DNA of 64,000 nucleotides from Eutypa lata. Taxonomy: Eukaryota > Ascomycota > Sordariomycetes > Xylariales > Diatrypaceae. The DNA lies in the NCBI GenBank assembly GCA_022661535.1, contig JAKULF010000008.1, forward strand, positions 744,001-808,000, read 5' to 3'. The notes beneath the pieces are model-generated. The model did not search any database. It saw only the letters and a program-made list of their open reading frames with translations, and was not told where the DNA came from. The position numbers and the translations under genes are program-made. This document shows, piece after piece, positions 12,780-24,741 of the stretch. Position 1 is the stretch's first letter, and each line of letters opens with the position of its first letter.

Positions 12780-14099
12780 TCTGCCAGAAATCCTCGGGAC
12801 TGCGCCCAAGCACGCGCGAGATTATGTAGAAGCCAATGACGAATACCGGCTCCACGTGGGTTAAGGCCGAGTGGAAGTTGACGAGCGTAGCTAGGAAGAC
12901 CACGACATGAAGTACGACGGACCCGACGTTGGAGATAGTCATACTCTGTCTGTATGTCTGCCTACTTGTGTGATGTTGCAAAAGACGAATACGTCAAGAC
13001 TGCCCTTTCTCCAAAGGAGTGTCTTGGCAAAAAGGTCGCGGGTGTCGGGAACTGGTGTGTGGGGAAATGAACGACTCAATCCTTTACGGCAGTGATGGCC
13101 GAAATTGGAAGAAAAAAATTGATATGCCGTCTACCCGAGATTCCGAGATTGGGTGGGAAAATCGCTAGTCGAAAGATTGCTTGACAGAAGTCAAAATAAT
13201 AACTCAACTACATACATGCGTAGAGCTCTAAGTATGAATTGTATGTATCTTCGAGCCGCAATTAAGTTTTAGTTAACAAAGTTTAGGAGTCGGTACTTCC
13301 CGCCTAGGGCCACAAGTGGAGTTGTATTGCGGGAGATACGAATATGAAGGATGGATTACAGTAACTCCTACGTCCTATGTACAAGATGTAGTCACGATAC
13401 GTTTCGGAGGAACATAGTAATAATATTTAAAATATTCTTCAATATAGAGCTACGATATCTCTTCCAGGTTCTGTACGTTTGTTTGCTCCGCCTTGTTCTC
13501 ATCCCTTCAGTTTGTCTCATAATGTCTTAGGTATTGACAATAACCTTAGCTTTTTCATTATGTAGGTACTTGTATGGATGAAGCATATTATGACCTCATA
13601 TCCTACATGTAGACTAGAACATTGGTCATTGGCACGAACTAGGCACAGCTATAAAGCATCGGTATGATAATGTACTGAAGAAATGATATTATACTGCCTG
13701 ATTGCATACTATATCATATAGACCAAAATTTATAGTTATGCCTACCTAGGTAGGTAGCTGGTACTGAGTCTCTTTAAGAAACAGCTGCGTCTTCTTTGTA
13801 GTAGATATTGTAGGCACTTATGTCCGTTTTTATCGGCCTGTAAGTTTGTTGCGCTCGGACCACCCATTCGCTGTACTATCCACTACCCACTATCCACCCC
13901 TACTAGTTAAGGTCGCAAGCATTCAATGAAACTGCCTAATCTGTCGTCTTGCACATCTTCTTGGAATTACCTACAACTTCGGAACAACCAATTTACAACT
14001 CAGCCCTCCTTGCCTCCGAACTTAACGAAACTAAACAAATCCCAACTTACAAACAAACATTACCGATCAGGATACCTACGGGCAGAATATATCGTCGCC
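12780..14099. other. divergent intergenic region, TDT transporter / ArfGAP
   Basis: The 1.3 kb hold the 5' flanks of two divergent genes and AT-rich sequence with CCTAGGTAGG-type short repeats around 13741. A 78-codon hydrophobic minus-strand frame overlapping the transporter start (12981 to 12745) is not supported as a gene. Confidence 0.55.
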
Positions 14100-15903
14100 A
14101 TGTCGAGAAGGCCACCGAATCCCGCTGCCGAGAGAGCGGCCCAGAACCAGCAAACTATCAAGAGTCTCCTGAAATTAGAATCTAACAAGATATGCGCCGA
14201 TTGCAAGAGAAACAAACGTAAGGCACCCTCAATCATTTACACATCATCACAATCTGGACTAACCGAGCATGACGATAGATCCGCGATGGGCAAGTTGGAA
14301 CTTAGGCGTCTTTATCTGCATTCGCTGCTCAGGCATCCACCGCGGAATGGGCACCCATATCTCACGAGTGAAATCAGTTGACCTCGATTCTTGGACCGAC
14401 GAGCAGTTGAAAAGTATCCTGAGCTGGGGGAATGCACGTGCAAACAAATACTGGGAGTCGAAGCTCGCCCCCGGCCACGTCCCGTCAGACGCCAAGATTG
14501 AGAACTTCATTAGAACCAAGTACGAACTGAAGAGATGGGTGATGGATGGTCCTATCCCCGACCCTGCGACCCTGGATGTTGAGGGTGATGACGACGTGCC
14601 CTTGAGCATAGTCAAGGAAAAGCAAAACATCGAGAGGAAAGAGTCGGGGAGAAGAACTGGACAAGACTCAGCATCATCGCGAAGTGCCCGGGCTTCCGCC
14701 GCGCCCCAAGCCGATCTCATTGGCGGCGACGACATTCCTCCTAGGGCGAGCACGGTCGGGCCACCACCTGGTCATGTTCCACCCAAAGCTGCGCCTGCAC
14801 CGCCTAAGACAGTCAACACCAAGGATTCGTTGCTAGGTCTTGATTTCTTAGGTGAAACACCCGCTGCTCCCCCACGTCCTTCCAGCACGGTTAGCGCTAC
14901 AAGTGCAGGTAGTCAGTCGAGACCTGATCTAAAGCAGTCCATTCTATCTCTCTATGCTTCTGCACCTCGGCCTCAAGCCCATACCCAGCATGCTTCCCAT
15001 GCTTCGTCTGGGTCGCTTAGCGGTTTCGGGGGCATGCAATCGCCAACATTCCAGTCTCCAGCCGGAGGACACCAAGCCACGCCATCAGCGAGCGGTGGAT
15101 TCAACGATGCTTTCGCTAGCCTAAGTTTCGGAGCAACTTCACCTAGGAGCCCTCCTCCCCAAACCGACGCTTTTGCTGGTCTTACCAACATGTCTAGCAA
15201 CCGATCTAGCACCCCCCAATCTAGCTCCGGCTTCGGTAACTTGAGCGGCGGTAGCTTTTTTAGTCCCAAGCCTGCTCAGCCTGCTGCACCGCAGCAGCAG
15301 CCTAAGCCGTCAACAAACGATAGTTTTGGTATGTTCGGGTCGCCCGCCACGTCGCCACAACCTGCACAGTCTTCGTCCGCAGCCTTAGGTGACCTCTTCG
15401 ACTGGTCTAGTCCTGCCCCACCAGCGGCGGCGCCGTCTGCACCGAAACCAGCCGCACCAGTCCAGTCTTCCGAATCTGTATTCAATCTCAGCCAGCCGAA
15501 GCCTCCCCCCGCTCCTGCAGCAGCCCCGGCATCGAACCCCCTGGCCTCCATGAACTCGGCGGCTATCGGTGGCGGCTCCGACGTGTGGGGTAATGCGTGG
15601 GGTAACCCTGAGCCTGCTCCGGCTGCAGCGAAGAGCCCTCCGGCCATCAAGTCTCCATCGTTCGGAGGCGGCGGTGATCTGAGTGGCTGGGGCGCTGGAG
15701 GCTCATTCGCTAACCAGAGCTTGGTACCGGGGGCTTCGGGTGGATTTAGCGCGGCGCCAAAGGTTACTGCCGACGAGGAGTTCGGAGGATGGACTAGCAG
15801 TACCGGCGCCAGCAATAACAACAACAGCAACAACAACAACGGGGCTGCAAAGCCGGCGGGAGGATTCGGAAATGAGGATCTATTTTCGAACGTGTGGCAA
15901 TGA
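14100..15903 (+). CDS. AGE2: ArfGAP, Age2/SMAP type
   Basis: Two exons, 14100-14217 and 14279-15903, encode 580 aa. The 61-nt intron (GTAAGG, branch ACTAAC) splits the ArfGAP zinc finger; splicing joins CADCKRNK to HPRWASWNLG and restores Cys32, Cys35, Cys53 and Cys56. The arginine-finger region IHRGMG follows (Arg61). Family role: stimulates GTP hydrolysis on Arf at trans-Golgi/endosomal membranes. After the catalytic domain (about 20-145) the protein is a long Ser/Pro/Gly/Ala-rich tail with repeated F-G and W-containing motifs, typical of adaptor-binding disordered regions. It ends in an Asn-rich run (AAC repeats) and NEDLFSNVWQ. The ATG at 14100 was preferred over an in-frame ATG 58 codons upstream because MSRRPPNPAAERAAQNQQ is the usual fungal start. 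Confidence 0.92.
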
Positions 15904-16594
15904 AACGACGACAGGGATAGGAAGTAAGCAAGGAGTCGAACTACTTAGCCCGCCATATTGTACCATGGAGGGGGCTTTCGCATAGAGCCGTAAATGACTG
16001 GTGCTCTTGATGAAATAACGATAGCGATAGTCATCGGGATAGTAGCAGCAGCAGTAGTAGCAGTAGTATACCAATCACGTGAATTGAGATAAATTAGGTG
16101 TGACCTGCCCGGCCACCCTGTCAGGTATAGGGGATTTGATTATACAGTGATTCGAGCTATACCATAATTAACTAAAACCGAACGCCTCTCTACTTCCTAT
16201 GCTATGCTCGATGAAACTGCTTAATAATATGTAATAAAACCCAAAGTACTTCGTTCTTCGTACACCAGTCAGTCCGTATCTTTTCAGATACACGTAGTAC
16301 CTCTGCCTAGGACGTGCTGTGATGAGCCCATTCGTTTATGTTCCATTTCGAGCCTGACGACGCTTACAACTAGCTAGCTAGCTAGCTTCTCTCAACCGAG
16401 ACGCCTGGAATTTCCCAATTGGGTATACTGCTACTTCATGTAACAGCCTATGTGTGTATGTGTATGTGTGCACTTGCACTCTCTTCTTAGGGCATGTTGA
16501 GTATATACCATATCCAAAACCATCTCTCCGTCTCCATTTCTCTGCGCCCTTCCAAATGCATCATCATCCGACATCTAGTTCCGCAGTTAGAAGT

Positions 16595-16638
<44 letters not shown>

Positions 16639-16781
16639 GTGTGTGTTTCTGCATCATCCGCCCATCTCCATCCGTCCCCTCCCAGTTGTGTTCCCACCAT
16701 TGTAGATAGGTGAATTGCGTCCCTCTTTCCTCTTTCATCTTTTCTTATTCTCTTCTTTTCTTTTCTTTCCTTTCCTTTCTC
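15904..16781. other. convergent spacer rich in simple repeats
   Basis: The 880 bp between convergent ArfGAP and SFT1 contain (AGC/AGT)n around 16040-16070, (CTAG)4 at 16370-16387, the TGCC array at 16594, and pyrimidine-rich sequence near 16735-16785. No gene is supported. Confidence 0.65.
16594..16645 (+). repeat. (TGCC)n microsatellite followed by (GT)n
   Basis: About ten uninterrupted copies of the tetranucleotide TGCC run into a short GT array. It lies in the convergent spacer, about 140 bp beyond the SFT1 stop codon. Confidence 0.9.
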
Positions 16782-17237
16782 TTAACCCGACGACGATCGA
16801 AACAGCCACTTCGCGATGTAGTAGAGCACCAGGAACACACCGACGACGATGGCAGCCAGCTTGAAGATGGCTACCTTGTTGCCCGACGCCGCCATGCGGC
16901 CCATCCGGCTGGCCGACCCCTTCAGCTGCGACGACATGGACGAGAACGTATCGGACTATATACAGACACACACACACACCGTTCGTCAGTATGGGAGAAT
17001 CAAAAGGGACCAATCGATCAATCGATTAATCGATTTCTATTTTCCAGGTTGTGTGTGATGTTATCAGACAAAATAGACAAAAGTGCAAAGCAAAATACAT
17101 ACCGTGTGGTCGATCACATCCTGTGCGCGCGCATTGTCGTAGATGTCCACCGTCACGCCGCGCAGCGACGACACCTTGGCCGACAGCTCCTCCAGCCGCG
17201 CGTTGTTCTGGCGCTCGCGCTCGTAGGCGTCCGACAT
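16782..17237 (-). CDS. SFT1: Golgi Qc-SNARE Sft1 (Bet1-like)
   Basis: Two exons on the minus strand, 17103-17237 and 16782-16955, encode 102 aa, the usual family length. The 147-nt intron contains a CA run and an ATCGAT-rich stretch. The protein has a short N-terminus, one SNARE helix (about residues 10-70) with the expected central glutamine at Gln39 in NARAQDVID, and a C-terminal membrane anchor (about 77-97, ending KWLFRSSSG). Sft1 acts in retrograde transport within the Golgi as the Qc component of the SNARE bundle. The conserved SQLKGSASRMGRM segment between SNARE helix and anchor supports Sft1/Bet1 rather than other Qc SNAREs. Discrimination between Sft1 and Bet1 rests on length and this segment, so it is likely but not certain. 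Confidence 0.88.
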
Positions 17238-18582
17238 ATTTGTTTGCTTGCTGCCTTCTGGTAGTGTGTATATATGTAGGCACCTAGATAGGTAGGTATA
17301 TATGGGTTTTTGATGATGATTGTCGCTTGCTCTCGTTTGCTTCGATCGATATGGGTGGCTAGATCGGTATGAAAAAGGGGGGCGACTAGACCAGCATGTA
17401 CCCCCGATTCCGTGTGTGTAAGACCGTATGTAGGTATGTAACTAGTATGTAGTTTAAAGTTTATTGGCGTATGTAATTATGGCGCTCGTATGGCTCGCGT
17501 GAGAATGACGGGAAAAGATAATACTGGAGGGCGTGTCGTGTCGATGTGGCTTTGTTTTCTCCGGATTATCGTCGTAGTTTACTAGATCGGTATGAGTATC
17601 AGGTTCAATTGTATTATGGGGAACGGTAGGTCGGTCGGTCCCCGGGAGTATGAAAGGAACGAAGGAACAAGACACAATTGAAAGAATGACGCAGCCTTCC
17701 CTCCTTCTCAAGTATTGTGGCTAGATAACATGCGTACTCAAGCTAAGCCACATTGCCTTAGTAATTATTAGTTACCCGCGATCACGTTGTGGATTCACCC
17801 CCAGCACTTAAGTTTAGTGTGGCCTTGGCACATGAGACGGTGTTGAATTTGGTGCGTCCCTTCAGCTCTGACGTCTTCCCTTTGCAGGAGCTTCCCCAGG
17901 CAGCGAAGCCAACCACGCCTAATCTGTCAAATGTTACGCCTGACGATCCTTATCGGTAAAGTCGTAGATTTATTGCCTTCCTGTGTGGCAGAGCTCCCTT
18001 GTCGCTGACGACGCCGGACTACTAATATGTAATATGAAAGTCCATACCCCATATAATCCCACCTTCCATACCTTCATATCAGCATACCTAACCTACCCCT
18101 ACATACCTTTCTAGCTCTAGGCGTACAGGACAGGCATACCACACCTTAATTTACACCTACATAACTAGGTACTTGGGTTACTAAAAATATTTCTGTAGAA
18201 TTGTACCTATCTACTTGTTTACTCAATTTTGAGATATATTTCTACCTCATACATCATACATAACGTGTCTCACTCCTAAACTTTATTGTGCGGACATACA
18301 TAGTTATATTCACCTTCCTAGCTGACCATCATCAACCCCGCAGTCATAGGTCACTACTTACTTACCTGACTGCCGGTATCCGTCCGTATCCGCCACAACC
18401 GAACTGCGATCTTACCTCGCCGTACGTACGGACTGTTGTTTTGTCCAACATCGCATTTTGCGTAACAATCCGATCCTGCACTGCGAAATCCTATACCTGC
18501 CCAAAGTACCTACGCAATCTACGAAGTAAACGTATCCATCTACTTTGTCAATCGACGGGGTTTCAAGCAAAATCCTCACAGG
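17238..18582. other. divergent intergenic region, SFT1 / LSB3
   Basis: The 1.3 kb serve as divergent upstream region. The sequence is AT-rich with short TAGGTA-type repeats and contains no supported gene. Confidence 0.6.
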
Positions 18583-20190
18583 ATGGGCATAAATAACCCC
18601 CTTCCGTCGTCTATGGCGTGTAAGTTTTTCCGTCTCCAGAGCTTCATCTCGACACACAAAATGCTATGCTATGACCCCGCCCGCATCCAATTGTTCATCC
18701 CTAGTTCGTCTTGTGGATTGTTGTACAAAAACCGGGGGGCTAACCTTCCTTTCCGTCTTCTCGTCTGCCAGCGGAGTGTAAAAAGTGCGGCAAGATCTTA
18801 ACCTCCTTCATCGACCCGCGCCAACCGCTCGGCCCCGACAAGGTCATCCCTCCCGAGATTCTCGCCAACGCAAAGGTGAGTTTCCCGCGTCCCCCCAAGT
18901 TCTCCGCATGGGCCCCGCGAACGCGCAATGGCTTGCTTAAAGTTTTGACCCGACCACCCTTGCTGACTAGTGGGGGAATTGCGTCGCATTCGCTACATAT
19001 ATAGGGTCTCGCCATTCTCACAGTGATAAAAGCTGGCTTCATAGGGTCCGCGCGCTTCGGTTCGGGTCTCGTCGTAGCGCGCCTCCCCAATGGCGGGTGG
19101 TCCGCTCCGTCGGCGATCATGACGGCGGGCGGCGGCGTAGGCGGACAGATCGGATTTGAGCTGACGGACTTCGTGTTCATCCTGAACGACTCGTACGCGG
19201 TGAAGACGTTCTCACAGCAGGGATCGATCACGCTCGGGGGCAACGTGTCGCTAGCGGCGGGGCCCGTGGGGCGGAACGCAGAGGCGGCGGGCGCGGCGTC
19301 GCTCAAGGGCGTAGCGGGCATCTTCAGCTACAGCAAAACGAAGGGGTTGTTCGCGGGGGTGTCGCTCGAAGGGTCCGGCATCGTCGAGCGCCGCGACGCC
19401 AACGAGAAGCTCTACGGACATCGCTTCACGGCCGCGCAGCTCCTCACGGGAGCTGTCCCCTCGCCGCCCCAAGCCCAGCCCCTCATGACCGTCCTCAACT
19501 CCCGCGTCTTCTCCGGCCTAGGCCGCCACGCCGACGCGACCAACACCTCCATGTACAACGACGTCCCGATCTACGACGACCGCCACGACGGCGTCGTGTG
19601 GGGCGACAACCACGGCGGCCGGAACGGCAGCACGGACAACGGCGGGTTCGGGCGGCCCACGCGCGCCAGCACCTGGAACGACAACGTGTACGAGGCCCCG
19701 CCGCGGACGGGGCCGGCGGCCACGACGTTCGACGACATCGAGACACACCAGCACCAGGCGCGGGACCGCCCTGCCTCGATGTCGGCGACGGGCTTCCTGG
19801 CCGAAAAGACGGGGCCTAGCAGGCCGGCGGCGCCGAAGCCGAACTTCGCCAGCAAGCAGGCGCTGCTCAAGAAGAGCGAGGCGGTGGCGCTGTTCAACTT
19901 CGACGCCGACCAGCCGGGCGACCTGGCGTTCAAGAAGGGGGAGGTCATCACGGTGTTGAAGAAGACGGAGAGTGATAACGATTGGTGGTAAGTTATCGTG
20001 TTTTTTTATTATTAAAATAATTAGATGAGCTAGCAAGCAAAGTGGGTTTCAAGAGACGAGGGAAGGCGGGACGATGTGGTGAGATTATATGAGATGAACA
20101 ATGGATTGCTAACATGATAAATATAGGACTGGTATGATCGGCTCAAGACATGGCATATTCCCTAGCAACTACGTGAGGATGAAGGAATGA
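18583..20190 (+). CDS. LSB3: Ysc84/Lsb3 family actin-patch protein (SYLF + SH3)
   Basis: Four exons, 18583-18619, 18772-18875, 19005-19987 and 20127-20190, total 1188 nt for 395 aa; introns are 152, 129 and 139 nt. The start MGINNPLPSSMASECKK is the canonical fungal N-terminus. The SYLF lipid-binding domain spans about residues 10-222 (KVIPPEILANAKGLAI, ARFGSGLVVARL, GGQIGFELTDFVFILND, KGLFAGVSLEGSG). A disordered Gly/Asn/Thr-rich linker follows. A C-terminal SH3 domain begins near residue 340 with ALFNFDADQPGDLAF, has the Trp pair split by the last intron, and ends GIFPSNYVRM. The family binds membranes and F-actin and recruits endocytic factors at cortical actin patches. Confidence 0.93.
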
Positions 20191-20781
20191 CGAGGGGGTG
20201 TATGGCTGGAGATGGGTGGATAGATGAATGAACGGACGGACGAACGAGCGAACGAGCAACGGAAGTGGTGGAGGTTGGCTGGCGGGGTGTCGTAGAAGCT
20301 AAGGGTATTCTTGGTGTTTGTTTATTACGGGAATCGCTTATCATGCGCAAGCAGTAGCAGCAGGGTTCTTTTCAACCTTTTTGTTTTTTGTTTTTATTAA
20401 CCCGAGGTGGTGATGCTGGTGAAGGAAAAACAGGGCGGCTCAATAGGCCGCAATACAGATTGGCATGGCTGCTTTTTTAAAGTAACTAGATGATACCAAG
20501 TGCACAACAGCTACCTGCGTTTTTTATTTCTCTTCTTCCGAACTTGAATATATTAACACCTGGATATAACTAGTATGCGAGGCCTTGTTTTGGTTTTCGT
20601 GTGGAATGGTTAACATGAGTTTAGTTATTAGACGGAGTTCATGACATTATCATTGGGTATTTATCTAGTTCTCGATGAGTCCCTAGGTATCATCTACTTA
20701 GGCATACCCCCTCCCCTTTTCCCTTTTCCCTTTCCGCCACGTCTTCAATCCATCCGCCTTGAAGTCCCAAAGGGGCGCCAC
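20191..20781. other. convergent spacer
   Basis: The 590 bp lie between the convergent LSB3 and the small tail-anchored gene. I see short T-runs and no gene. Confidence 0.6.
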
Positions 20782-21301
20782 CTACGACAGCAGTTTCATG
20801 ATGACTGCGCCCGCGAGTACACAGGCGATCGCAAGGATTATCTGTGATCGGTAGTTGGCCTGGGCTGCAGTTTTGTATGCCTGGATGGCATCGTTGTGCA
20901 TCTGGACTCGTAGCAGGACCTGCAGGATTTCCTGATCCATAGCCGCATCCGGTCCCGCGAACGGCTCGACGTCAAAATTAGTAGAGGAACATAAGAAGTT
21001 ATTGGGATTAATAGGCGACTTACCAAGTTCGGGTGGTAGGCAAAAAAGGGCTCGGTACCTGGAGCAAACGCGCCGTCGCCATCGCCGTTTTTGGCCGCTT
21101 GCCCTTGCTCTTGCTCTTGCTCTCTGGCGGCCATGTACTTCTGTCAAATTCAATCAGTAAGGAAGCGTTATTGGGTAAGTGTAGGCTAGAATCTAGTAAA
21201 ATTCTTGTACTTCGATGAAGCAATGGCTCTATTGACGAAACGGGAGCTGGAATATAATGAAACCATACACTTACTCTGTACGGATCCTTTTTGCGACCCA
21301 T
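20782..21301 (-). CDS. small predicted tail-anchored protein (orphan family, copy A)
   Basis: Three exons on the minus strand, 21275-21301, 21024-21140 and 20782-20964, give 108 aa; all introns are phase 0. I do not recognise the family. The first exon is only nine codons (MGRKKDPYR). Exon 2 continues KYMAAREQEQEQGQ, a Glu/Gln-rich hydrophilic part, and exon 3 carries a short amphipathic stretch (EILQVLLRVQMHNDAI) and a single C-terminal hydrophobic segment (about residues 86-105) ending MKLLS. That layout fits a tail-anchored protein with the bulk in the cytosol. The gene at 26193-27433 shares the nine-codon first exon, the M-x-RK-x2-PY pattern and the identical first intron position and phase. 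Exon structure is inferred from splice signals and frame closure. Confidence 0.65.
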
Positions 21302-22242
21302 TGCAATTCGGTTTGCACTGAATAGGTTTCCCTGAGCCTGTGGTTAGAGACGGAAGTTTTGATAATCAGAGAAAGCAATTGTTACCTAAAAAGGATAGCT
21401 GTGAACAAGGTTGCAGTGACCGCAAACTAGAGGAAGGTGCAGATGGGGAAAGGGGGGAATAAATGAATGGGTGATTAGGTACTTACTAAGACTTTACTTG
21501 CTGTGCAGTGCTATGGTGGTGGTGTTGTTATTGTTGTCGTTCCTATTGTAGAAGGAAAGGTCTTGGACGCGAAGGCTACTAGGTATTTGAATATGAATCG
21601 GATGGTAGCAGTTGGCTGGCTGGTTGTGAGTTTTAGTAGTACTATGGTACCTGATGCATAAGATAAGTAAAATAAGATTAGAATAGAACTACTTCTGATG
21701 GTTAACATAGGTACCTGTAATGCATTTCTATCATTGGGTCACCAAAACGCATTTATCCTGATATGTAATAACAATACTAATAGATGATAAGTCTAGTTGT
21801 TACTAAGGCAGTTATCAAATAACTTAAGAAAACCTGGCGTCTGGTATGCCTTAGGAACCGACAGCCCTTTGTTTATAAAAACATGACGAGCTTTCCCTTG
21901 CCCTTTGATATCTACTTTTACCCAGTGAGCGGATTGGATCCTCCATTAGGAGTACTCAATATCTCTGACTGTACTATCCAGCTTAACACATGTATGAGGC
22001 AAATGAGATGGTAATTTAGTTCCTGGATCTTCGTATCTTTAATCCGTATTGTTTCCTCTCTGAATCTAATTTCTGACCATTCAAAATCTCCTAGGATTTC
22101 TATCTTGAACTGCCTCAACAAACAAGCATCCAATCCCTCGTGTATAGATTCGTTTCGAGGGTTACATACACACTATTGTAGCACCTACTGTCTTATTTTT
22201 AAGGGCTCTTGTCTTCTTCTGTAGACTCATTAAATATTAAAT
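21302..22242. other. divergent intergenic region
   Basis: The 940 bp separate two divergent membrane-protein genes. It is AT-rich with no motif I can name. Confidence 0.6.
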
Positions 22243-23348
22243 ATGCCGACCTTTTTCGTCCCTAATGAGGACCTGCGAGAAGATGAAGATATCTTCGGGG
22301 ATAATTCCGAGGACGAATATGAATCTCAATCCGAATCCGAAGATGAAGATTCTGACTCCGAGTTCGATGTGATGCCAAATCCATTCCACGAGTGCCAGAG
22401 GTCGACCAACTTCCAGCACAACCGTCTCAGCCGGGATTGGAACCGTCTCTACTGGGGTGGGAAGCGCCCTAACCAAGATTTCCAATTCTCTAAATCTAAC
22501 CTTCACCCCGAGGTAGGTGCTTAGTATGAATGGTTTTTAAGTGCGTATGCTGACAGATTTCTAGCCCAGTCACGAGCCGTTGATCCAAGAAAGAATACAT
22601 ACCAGGCGTGAAACCCTACCCCATGAACCATCCACGCAGGCTCCCAATCGTCACAATGAAGAAACACCTTCTACAAAGCACCAACCAGACAGAGGGAGGC
22701 GACCAACCATTCTCATCTATCAAGGACACTACAGTTGCCATTGTAATCTTTTTGATCCCATACTTACGCTTAGTTGCACTATGGTGGCTGGTAGTATGCC
22801 CACATGACCTTATCAGATGGGGAGAAGAATGGAACGACGCATGGGAAGAGGCTAGCAATTTCACTCGTCCCTATATCATCACTGTCTCTATCCTGACTGT
22901 GGCTGTCTGGCATTACGTCTTGATGGAATTTCCGCCAAGACTGGCATTCGCCTCTTCTATCCTGGTCTTCTTGCTTATGCAAATATTCATGCTGGTACTC
23001 AGCATGGTACGACTGTAAGCTTTTATATTTTTAAAACCTTTCCAGCCTTTTACTACGTTCTTACTGAATGCTTACATTGTTTTATTTTGATTTTTCCAAA
23101 ATTTTGGAACATGACAGAGAATCATACTTACTAACAATACTCCTCACAGTCATAGACAGACATCGCAATCCACTTACTAAAGGTAAGACATGCTCAGCTC
23201 AGCTATTATTATATCGGTCTGGTCTTAAGGAAAAAAGGAAATTTTAGGACTCGAGAATATAGGTTGTGGCCATTTTATGCCCCACAAAAGTGGATGTGGG
23301 GGAACTGGTTTGACGTGGCTCGGAACCTCTGCACATGGAAGGGGTTAA
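22243..23348 (+). CDS. hypothetical multi-pass membrane protein with acidic N-terminus
   Basis: Proposed exons are 22243-22512, 22590-23014, 23118-23182 and 23248-23348, about 286 aa. I do not recognise the family. The first exon has an Asp/Glu/Ser-rich stretch (about residues 8-45) and a Trp/Arg-rich end (RLSRDWNRLYWGG). Exon 2 encodes three hydrophobic helices (around TTVAIVIFLIPYLRLVALWW, YIITVSILTVAVWHYVLM and LAFASSILVFLLMQIFMLVL); exon 3 adds ESYLLTILLTVI. The intron 1 acceptor was chosen because it alone keeps the membrane region in frame (77 nt). The C-terminus is uncertain: a longer Trp-rich frame in the last exon (23264-23491) looks more protein-like but no splice I found reaches it in phase. 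Expect the 3' end to be revised by transcripts. Confidence 0.45.
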
Positions 23349-24013
23349 CATTGCAACGGCACTTAAGATCTCATGATGTTGTTAGTTATAATGAGAATAT
23401 CTGTCGTCAACGGGTGCCGCGTGAGGGTTACAGAGGAAGGCAAGCATATTGGTTTGGGGGGGAGGGGGTTGATCTCTGTATAACAACATAGTCTTGAAGC
23501 ACTATTCCTGTCTACGTAGGAAAGAAACAAAGAAACTTGAGGGTTTAAAATGTGAATGGGATGCTGTATTATACACTGATTCTTATTGAGAAACTACCAC
23601 CAGCCCGTGATTGCCCATACTTTTGACTCAAGGAGCTCGCCACTGGAATAAAACCAAAGTGTGGGAGTTAGGGGTCATTTTACCGGTCTCGGGAAGCTTG
23701 GTGTATTGTTAGGAATATATAGGTTGGGAATCTAGCTGTATGGGTGCCATCCGGCTGCAAACGCCGGAACGGTGACGTCTGACACCGCATTCTTCCGTTT
23801 GACCTGGTGGCTCTCAGCCACACTACTTTGCTATCTCACCAAATATCCCACACAAAGGTTATTATGCCGTTTTTAGGATCAAGGGTCGGATGTCTGCCTA
23901 TACACTGCAAGGATACACGATTAATAAGAAAATCCTCTGTATTCAAGACGGCTATGTTAACGAAAAAGGGAACTAGTGACGAACCTTCAAGTTAGAAGTG
24001 ATAGAAGGTCCAG
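23349..24013. other. convergent spacer
   Basis: The 665 bp between convergent membrane-protein genes hold no supported gene, although the first 140 bp may be coding if the previous gene ends in the alternative frame. Confidence 0.5.
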
Positions 24014-24741
24014 TCAGGCCAGAAAGAGTCGCCACGCAACGTCTGAAATTCCTCTCCTGGTCGTTTCGGCAAGAATATCCAGAGATAGCCAGAAGACTAA
24101 GACGGCAGAAAAGATATTGTAAATTGCCATGTATAGGCTTCCTAGTACGAGATACCAACAGCCCAAAACGATGGACGATGCAATGACGACAAAGGCGCGA
24201 AAGAAACCGTCAGCACGTCTCCATGTCCTAATGGACTCGTTGGTGTGTGGTGCTGGTCTGAAAGCCACAAGAACGCATAGCGCTATGATAATACCAACGA
24301 ATACTTCTAGCGACGTCATGATAACCGCCAGAGTGATGGTGATGTGTGCTGGCAATGGATAAATGATAGCTACCATTCTGTCGAAGATGCATGATACTAG
24401 TGAGGTTGCGATAATCACCATGGTGATCATGGCGAACCAAAGGTAGTAGTCACCTGTGTTGGTACCATCGTATCGTTGATATGGTAGTTGTTCGCTGAGA
24501 CGGGTATTAGACTTCGTGGACACCCTAGAGTGCTGGCTATCATGTCTGAGCTAGAGTGATGTTAGTATGTGTGCCAAACCATTCTTCACAGCAAGGCTTT
24601 GTCTCGAGAAATAGCGAATATTGGGATAAATGTAAGTTCTAGACTTACATGACGGTGTCGGATACCTGACGTATCAACCTTGAGGTGACCATAGCCCTGG
24701 TCAGACGGGTCGTCGTCAACAGGGAGGCGTGAAGTCGGCAT
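24014..24741 (-). CDS. hypothetical four-helix membrane protein
   Basis: Two exons on the minus strand, 24649-24741 and 24014-24550, encode 209 aa; the 99-nt intron is phase 0 (GTAAGT...CTCTAG). I do not recognise the family. The N-terminal 60 residues are hydrophilic and His/Ser-rich (MPTSRLPVDDDPSDQGYGHL). The rest has about four hydrophobic segments: around YLWFAMITMVIIATSLVSC, ITITLAVIMTSLEVFVGIII, AFVVIASSIVLGCWYLVLG and IYNIFSAVLVFWLSLDIL. The arrangement resembles small tetraspan proteins but I see no diagnostic motif. It sits between two other unknown membrane-protein genes. Confidence 0.6.

Noticed and set aside
12745..12981. Hydrophobic 78-codon minus-strand frame overlapping the TDT transporter start.
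   Set aside because: It overlaps the well-supported first exon in another frame and joins to nothing; most likely upstream untranslated sequence.
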